A stretch of 64,000 nucleotides of DNA from Pseudoruegeria sp039972875 (GTDB lineage: Bacteria; Pseudomonadota; Alphaproteobacteria; Rhodobacterales; Rhodobacteraceae): positions 40,756-104,755 of the forward strand of contig JBDWMA010000011.1 in the NCBI GenBank assembly GCA_039972875.1, given 5' to 3'. Positions 59,297 through 64,000 of the stretch are shown piece after piece. The notes under the pieces are model-generated. The model was given only the letters and a program-made list of their open reading frames with translations, was not told where the DNA came from and ran no database searches. Positions within the stretch are counted from its first letter, which is position 1, and each line of letters starts with the position of its first letter. Made by a program: the position numbers and the translations under genes.

Positions 59297-60506
59297 TCCT
59301 TTTGATCGACAATTCGGTCACCCCATCCATTGCAAATGCGGCAGCCCCCTTGGCCCACATTAAATCGCCCCATTTGTGGATGCGAACATCGGGCAATGGA
59401 GCGTCTATCTGGGTAACGGACGCTTTCATCGCTTCTAGGACTTCGTCGGCATAGAGGTAATCATATTGCATGCGCTCACCAGAGAGGATGATGAGCTCTG
59501 GGTCGAATATGTTGACGATATTGGCCAGGCCAAGCGCAAACATTCGACCAGCTCTGTGGAAAATCGATTGGGCCGTTGTGTCGCCAGATTTTGCACGTTG
59601 AAACAGGTCATCTACCGTTGCCTCTGATTCGCCTCCTGATGGCAGAGTTCCCGTGATGCTGGCCTCACGCAACAGAGCATAATCTGCGACATAGGCCTCA
59701 AGGCACCCTCGTTGCCCACACCGACAAAGCGCGCCGTCTAAATGAACTTTGGTGTGGCCAAATTCCGCCCCCCTGCCTCTGGTCCCTCGGTAAAGTTCAT
59801 TGTCAAGAACGATCCCCATTCCGACGCCATGTTCAATCGTTATAACGATGAAATCGCTTACGTTTTTGCCAAGGCCAAACATTTGCTCAGCTTTGGCAAC
59901 TAAATTCGCGTCATTGTCGATAAAAACCGGTATCGAAAGACGTGCGGAAACCAGATCTCTTAGTTCGACGTTTCGTTCTGTCATTGACGGGGACCAATAT
60001 ACAAACCCTCGAGGAGCATCGATGATACCTGCAACACCTATGCCCACACCTGAAATTTGATCTAGCCGCAGCCGCGCCTTACTGATTGTTTCTCGGAAAG
60101 CTTTGTCGATGACATTGACCATTTCGGCTGGGGAGAGTTTGGAGCTGGGCATCGGGCTGGTATATTCAAAGACGGTTGTCCCTTCGAAATCAATCAGTGC
60201 AACGATTGTGGACAGGTTAGACACTTTGATCCCGGCGACGATATGGGCCTCGCCTCGAATTTTAAGGGCGACCCGTGGTCGCCCTCGGCGGCTATCTGTA
60301 CGATCGGAAACCGGGGCGACCTCTTCGATCAAACCAGCTTGAAGCAGTTCTGACGTGATTGAAGTAACGGTCGCCGGACTGACGCCTGTTATCTTTGCAA
60401 TGTCGATCCTAGCGATTTCACCAGATTTTCGTATCGTTGTGATGACCTTTTGACGGCCGGATTCTCTTTGATCCGCCGCTGAAAGGGCGCGTTCGATTCG
60501 TGCCAC
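59280..60506 (-). CDS. ROK family transcriptional regulator (XylR-type)
   Basis: 408 residues. An N-terminal winged helix (KVITTIRKSGEIARIDIAKITGVSPATVT) precedes a ROK sugar-kinase-like domain with DNDANLVAKAEQMFGLG, HTKVHLDGALC and the zinc motif CRCGQRGCLEAY. Such proteins repress sugar transport genes until the sugar binds. Divergent from the xylose-type ABC transporter, whose genes are the likely target. Confidence 0.88.
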   Translation of the reverse strand: MARIERALSAADQRESGRQKVITTIRKSGEIARIDIAKITGVSPATVTSITSELLQAGLIEEVAPVSDRTDSRRGRPRVALKIRGEAHIVAGIKVSNLSTIVALIDFEGTTVFEYTSPMPSSKLSPAEMVNVIDKAFRETISKARLRLDQISGVGIGVAGIIDAPRGFVYWSPSMTERNVELRDLVSARLSIPVFIDNDANLVAKAEQMFGLGKNVSDFIVITIEHGVGMGIVLDNELYRGTRGRGAEFGHTKVHLDGALCRCGQRGCLEAYVADYALLREASITGTLPSGGESEATVDDLFQRAKSGDTTAQSIFHRAGRMFALGLANIVNIFDPELIILSGERMQYDYLYADEVLEAMKASVTQIDAPLPDVRIHKWGDLMWAKGAAAFAMDGVTELSIKRIADVA

Positions 60507-60524
60507 AATACTGTCCTCCCTGCC

Positions 60525-60545
60525 TTTAATATTTCACGTATTAAA
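60525..60545. promoter_or_regulatory. Candidate ROK operator 1
   Basis: TTTAATA-7 nt-TATTAAA, 19 nt before the ROK start. Perfect 7-bp arms. Confidence 0.45.
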
Positions 60546-60640
60546 ATAAATACGCAAGCCACCTCCCGTCAAAATTGTGGCGCGGCCTAGGTAAATGTAT
60601 TTATATCAATATTTTATCATATTATTGAGGTGGATCTTTA

Positions 60641-60663
60641 TTTAATTTGACCACAAAATTAAA
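60641..60663. promoter_or_regulatory. Candidate ROK operator 2
   Basis: TTTAATTT-7 nt-AAATTAAA, about 83 nt before the sugar-binding protein start. Same half-site TTTAAT as operator 1 but 2 bp wider. A third, weaker repeat TCAATA-11 nt-TATTGA lies at 60,606-60,628. Confidence 0.45.
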
Positions 60664-60745
60664 AGAATGCTAGGCTATCTGTGACGCTACGGGGGCAGGG
60701 TCCGCCTTTTTTCTTAGCGATCAGATAATTTTGGGAGGAATGAAA

Positions 60746-61765
60746 ATGAAGAAACTTACGGGTATCGTTGCCGGCGTATTTGCCGCATCTATGGCGACAA
60801 CTGCACTGGCCGACGGCGCAGTGGTTGGTGTGAGCTGGTCAAACTTTCAAGAAGAACGCTGGAAAACAGACGAAGCCGCGATCAAAGCAGCTTTGGAAAA
60901 AGTGGGTGCTACTTACATCTCTGCGGATGCGCAGTCTTCTTCAGCAAAACAATTGGCGGATGTCGAAAGCTTGATTGCGCAGGGTGCAACCTCCTTGATC
61001 ATTCTGGCACAGGATTCTGCGTCTATCGGTCCAGCTGTTCAGGCTGCATCTGATGAAGGTATTCCTGTGATTGCCTATGACCGTCTGATCGAAGACAGCC
61101 GTGCCTTTTATTTGACCTTTGACAACGTCGAGGTTGGTCGCATGCAGGCCCGTGCTGTTCTTGCTGCACAGCCTAAAGGCAACTACGTCATGATCAAAGG
61201 TTCGCCCACCGATCCAAATGCGGACTTCTTACGTGGCGGTCAGCAAGAGGTTCTGCAGGCAGCAATTGATGCAGGTGACATTACCATTGTCGCCGAAGCA
61301 TATACCGATGGCTGGGTTCCAGCAAATGCGCAGCGCAACATGGAGCAAATCCTGACCGCGCAAGACAACAAAGTTGATGCGGTTGTTGCGTCTAACGACG
61401 GTACTGCCGGGGGCGTCGTGGCTGCGTTGACGGCTCAGGGCCTCGAAGGTCTGCCGGTTTCTGGTCAGGACGGGGATCATGCCGCGTTAAACCGCGTTGC
61501 AACGGGCACCCAAACCGTGTCGGTTTGGAAAGACGCCCGCGCACTGGGTTTTGCAGCTGGTGAAATCGCTGCTGCTCTTGGGGCTGATGGTATGGCCAAA
61601 ATTGACGGGGCTGCCGAGTGGACAAGCCCAGCGGGGACTACCCTGCAGGCGATGTTCCTGGAGCCCGTCCCTGTGACTGTCGACAACCTTGATGTTGTGA
61701 TCGATGCTGGCTGGATCTCCAAAGACTCCTTGTGTGCCGGTTCAGAAGCAATGGCTTGTAAATAA
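60746..61765 (+). CDS. xylF: Periplasmic sugar-binding protein of ABC transporter, XylF-like
   Basis: 339 residues with a signal peptide (MKKLTGIVAGVFAASMATTALA-D). Ribose/xylose-type binding fold: GVSWSNFQEERWKTDEAAI, IAYDRLI, NDGTAGGVVAAL and SGQDGDHAALNRV resemble XylF. Binds D-xylose or a related aldose. The ATG at 60746 is 7 nt after GGGAGG; an ATG two codons upstream is too close to it. Confidence 0.82.
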   Translation: MKKLTGIVAGVFAASMATTALADGAVVGVSWSNFQEERWKTDEAAIKAALEKVGATYISADAQSSSAKQLADVESLIAQGATSLIILAQDSASIGPAVQAASDEGIPVIAYDRLIEDSRAFYLTFDNVEVGRMQARAVLAAQPKGNYVMIKGSPTDPNADFLRGGQQEVLQAAIDAGDITIVAEAYTDGWVPANAQRNMEQILTAQDNKVDAVVASNDGTAGGVVAALTAQGLEGLPVSGQDGDHAALNRVATGTQTVSVWKDARALGFAAGEIAAALGADGMAKIDGAAEWTSPAGTTLQAMFLEPVPVTVDNLDVVIDAGWISKDSLCAGSEAMACK

Positions 61766-61771
61766 GTCCCT

Positions 61772-61798
61772 TACCCCTCCGAGAGGATCGGAGGGGTA
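61772..61798 (+). repeat. Intercistronic hairpin after the binding-protein gene
   Basis: TACCCCTCCG-7 nt-CGGAGGGGTA, a perfect 10-bp stem 6 bp after the stop. No T-run; probably protects the upstream mRNA end or attenuates transcription so that the binding protein is made in excess. Confidence 0.65.
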
Positions 61799-61902
61799 CT
61801 CTGCAAAATCCTGAAATTGCTATACAGTTGCGCTGGGCGTCCGATGAGGACTCGCAGAGGTCACGTATTGCTTGAATGCCGCCAATGGGGAGAAACACCA
61901 CC

Positions 61903-63168
61903 ATGCAAAGTTCAACAAAGAAGTTTTTTAACAGCCTTGGGATCGACACCCGGCTGCTAGGCATGATCGGAGCGCTGGTCGTGCTTTGGATTATGTTTGA
62001 TTTGGTTACTGGAGGGCGATTTTTGACGCCGCGTAACCTGTTCAACCTGTCCGTACAGACGGCCTCGGTGGCTGTGATGGCGACGGGTATGGTGTTTGTT
62101 ATTGTGACACGACATATCGATTTGTCCGTGGGCTCGATGCTCGGGTTTATTGGGATGACGGTCGCAGCACTTCAGGTGAAGTGGTTGCCTGAGCTTGTTG
62201 GTCTTGGACATTGGTCGATTTGGATTATCGCAGTTTTCGCGTCAATTTCCATGGGTGCTTTGTTAGGCGCGATGCAGGGTTGGGTCATTGGATATCTGAC
62301 TGTACCGGCGTTTATCGTGACTTTGGGCGGTTTGCTGGTCTATCGCGGTGCGATGTGGTGGGTCACGCAGGGCCAAACCGTTGCGCCCCTTGATCCGACA
62401 TTTAAGTTACTAGGTGGCGGAGCCGATGGGACCTTAGGCGAAACGCTGAGCTGGGCGTTTGGTCTATTGGCGTCCTTTGTTGCTGTGGCATTGATTTTGA
62501 TGTCCCGCCGTCGAAAGGCCAATCATGGCTTTGTCGTGAAACCAGTTTGGGCCGAAACTGTTTTGATCGCACTTGCCGCTGGATTGGTTCTAGGTTTCGT
62601 CTGGATCATGAACTCCTATCCGATTGCCAAAGGCGCATTACCCCGGATTGCCGAGGCACGCGGTGTAGAGATGAGCGAAGGACTGACCTTATATCATGGT
62701 GTTGCCATTCCGGTGGTCATCCTTTTGCTTGTGACCGTTGCGATGACCATCGTTTCAACACGAACACGGTTTGGTCGTTATATCTATGCCACCGGCGGCA
62801 ACCCCGAAGCCGCTGAATTATCTGGCATCAACACGCGATTGCTGACAGTCAAAGTTTTTGCCTTGATGGGAGCGCTGACCGGAATTTCCGCGGTCATCGC
62901 TTCTGCGCGATTGGGATCAGTCGACGTGGGTCTTGGAACTTTGGATGAGCTGCGCGTTATCGCGGCTGCGGTGATTGGTGGCACAGCCTTGGCCGGTGGA
63001 TTTGGAACAATCTACGGCGCGGTTATCGGTGCTCTGATCATGCAGTCGCTTCAATCTGGGATGGCTTCGGTTGGCGTTGACGCACCGTTGCAGTCTATCG
63101 TTGTGGGGCTGGTTCTGGTCTTTGCCGTTTGGGTCGACATCGTTTACCGCCGCAAGACCGGCGCATAG
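61903..63168 (+). CDS. xylH: Sugar ABC transporter permease, XylH-like
   Basis: 421 residues, about ten spans, BPD_transp_2/XylH family: VTRHIDLSVGSMLGFIGM, GYLTVPAFIVTLGGLLVYRG, RYIYATGGNPEAAELSGIN and VIGGTALAGGFGTIYGAVIGAL. Length fits XylH rather than the shorter RbsC. ATG at 61903 with GGGGAG 10 nt upstream. Confidence 0.88.
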   Translation: MQSSTKKFFNSLGIDTRLLGMIGALVVLWIMFDLVTGGRFLTPRNLFNLSVQTASVAVMATGMVFVIVTRHIDLSVGSMLGFIGMTVAALQVKWLPELVGLGHWSIWIIAVFASISMGALLGAMQGWVIGYLTVPAFIVTLGGLLVYRGAMWWVTQGQTVAPLDPTFKLLGGGADGTLGETLSWAFGLLASFVAVALILMSRRRKANHGFVVKPVWAETVLIALAAGLVLGFVWIMNSYPIAKGALPRIAEARGVEMSEGLTLYHGVAIPVVILLLVTVAMTIVSTRTRFGRYIYATGGNPEAAELSGINTRLLTVKVFALMGALTGISAVIASARLGSVDVGLGTLDELRVIAAAVIGGTALAGGFGTIYGAVIGALIMQSLQSGMASVGVDAPLQSIVVGLVLVFAVWVDIVYRRKTGA

Positions 63169-63181
63169 GGGAGATATGACA

Positions 63182-63949
63182 ATGGATAAGAAAACACCTT
63201 TGGTCGACCTTAAGGACATTCAGATTTCTTTTGGCGGTATTAAGGCCGTGGATCATGTTTCGGTTGATTTGTATCCCGGCGAAGTTGTCGGTCTGCTGGG
63301 CCACAACGGAGCGGGGAAATCAACGCTGATTAAAATTCTATCAGGCGCTTATCAATCAGATGGCGGTGAGATTTGGATCAATGGTGAAAAGGCCGAGATC
63401 AACAACCCTCGGGATGCGCGGTCTTATAATATTGAGACGATTTACCAGACATTGGCCCTAGCTGATAATCTCGACTCTGCGTCGAATCTGTTTTTAGGAC
63501 GAGAGTTGGTGACCCCGCTGGGCATGGTCGATGACGACGCAATGGAGGCAGAAACCCGCAAGATCATGGGGCGGTTGAACCCGAACTTTGAAAAGTTCTC
63601 ATCGCCCGTTTCGGCATTGTCCGGTGGTCAGCGTCAGTCTGTCGCCATCGCGCGCGCGGTCTATTTCAATGCACGCATTCTGATTATGGATGAGCCGACC
63701 GCCGCGTTGGGTCCTCAGGAGACAGCTATGGTGTCTGAGTTGATTAAACAGCTCAAAGCCGAGGGCATTGGGATCTTTTTGATCAGCCACGACATTCATG
63801 ACGTCATGGAGTTGTGCGATCGGGCCTCTGTTATGAAGAACGGAAAACTGGTCGGAACGGTCGATGTGGACTCTGTGACGGATGATGAATTGCTTGGCAT
63901 GATCATTCTGGGCAAGCATCCTCAAGAAAATAAGGCAAACGCCAGCTAA
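63182..63949 (+). CDS. Sugar ABC transporter ATP-binding protein, single-domain
   Basis: 255 residues with one ATPase domain: Walker A GHNGAGKST, signature LSGGQRQSVAIARA, Walker B ILIMDEPTAALG, switch LISHDIHDVMEL. E. coli XylG has two such domains; the single-domain form is common in alphaproteobacterial sugar transporters (FrcA-like). The ATG at 63182 is 8 nt after GGGGAG; an ATG at 63176 is too close. Last gene before a strong hairpin at the window end. Confidence 0.88.
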   Translation: MDKKTPLVDLKDIQISFGGIKAVDHVSVDLYPGEVVGLLGHNGAGKSTLIKILSGAYQSDGGEIWINGEKAEINNPRDARSYNIETIYQTLALADNLDSASNLFLGRELVTPLGMVDDDAMEAETRKIMGRLNPNFEKFSSPVSALSGGQRQSVAIARAVYFNARILIMDEPTAALGPQETAMVSELIKQLKAEGIGIFLISHDIHDVMELCDRASVMKNGKLVGTVDVDSVTDDELLGMIILGKHPQENKANAS

Positions 63950-63975
63950 TATTTAGAGTGTTATTTGACGAAAAA

Positions 63976-64000
63976 CGCCGCGAGCATAATGCTCGCGGCG
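63976..64000 (+). terminator. Hairpin after the sugar transporter operon, cut at window edge
   Basis: CGCCGCGAGCAT-A-ATGCTCGCGGCG, a perfect 12-bp stem preceded by AAAAA. The expected T-run would lie outside the window. Confidence 0.8.

Noticed and set aside
1..64000. tRNA, rRNA, insertion sequence, prophage or attachment site
   Set aside because: No tRNA-like T-loop in an intergenic region, no transposase or integrase motif, and no terminal repeats were seen.

Overview
The window looks like a chromosomal segment of an alphaproteobacterium of the family Rhodobacteraceae, most likely a marine Roseobacter-group member. The reasons are the gene set and gene order: hemN(hemZ)/fnrL/uspA/ccoNOQP/ccoGHIS in the Rhodobacter arrangement, an Mcl1-type malyl-CoA lyase, GcrA and TrcR (DUF1013) cell-cycle regulators, a TIGR02302/DUF4175 protein behind lysA, and small families such as DUF6525, DUF1244 and YtoQ. 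No phage, insertion sequence, CRISPR array, rRNA or tRNA gene was seen. The species was not determined.

Layout. 1-2,620 (minus): 5' part of a periplasmic nitrate reductase operon (napEFDA, napA cut by the window edge) and a TlpA-like thioredoxin. 2,648-8,695 (plus): argH, two tiny lipoproteins, a DUF2834 protein, lysA and a DUF4175 protein, tightly packed. 8,699-15,129: a zinc-ribbon membrane protein, ftsE-ftsX-plsC, an Lrp regulator divergent from alanine dehydrogenase, a YghU/YfcG-like GST and ytoQ. 15,222-21,470 (minus): pheS and pheT with an unrelated membrane-protein gene between them, a Hint-domain protein, rpmI-rplT and a small membrane protein. 21,512-26,721: pykA, an N-formylglutamate amidohydrolase-like gene, DUF1244, then three consecutive genes for acidic secreted-type proteins (two with RTX repeats) sharing one C-terminal module. 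26,804-29,735 (minus): dgcN-dgcA-dat, a coherent D-glutamate/D-amino-acid catabolic set. 30,069-32,092: malyl-CoA lyase and accA. 32,422-40,897: rpsU, COQ9, a quinone oxidoreductase, RNase T2, trcR, rimO, small regulators and unknowns, gcrA and a lone ABC-2 permease. 41,165-44,368: argD-argF and a ketopantoate-reductase-like gene. 44,365-57,729: microaerobic respiration and heme block (hemN, fnrL, uspA, ccoNOQP, ccoGHIS, hemC, hemE). 57,731-63,949: an FG-GAP secreted protein, a ROK repressor and a xylose-type ABC transporter.

How the parts fit. Low oxygen is the strongest common theme. FnrL is encoded here, and FNR-type boxes (TTGAT-N4-ATCAA or one mismatch) lie before nap, between hemN and fnrL, and between uspA and ccoN. 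They would tie anaerobic heme synthesis, the high-affinity cbb3 oxidase with its copper/assembly proteins, and nitrate reduction to one sensor. The sugar transporter sits beside a divergent ROK regulator with AT-rich palindromes between them.

The observations most worth following up are the RTX trio with a shared C-terminal module, the gene wedged between pheS and pheT by stop/start overlaps on both sides, two leader hairpins that bury a Shine-Dalgarno sequence, a possibly leaderless FnrL-driven hemN, and the promoter architecture of nap. All functional calls rest on reading motifs and family resemblance by eye; no database search was run.
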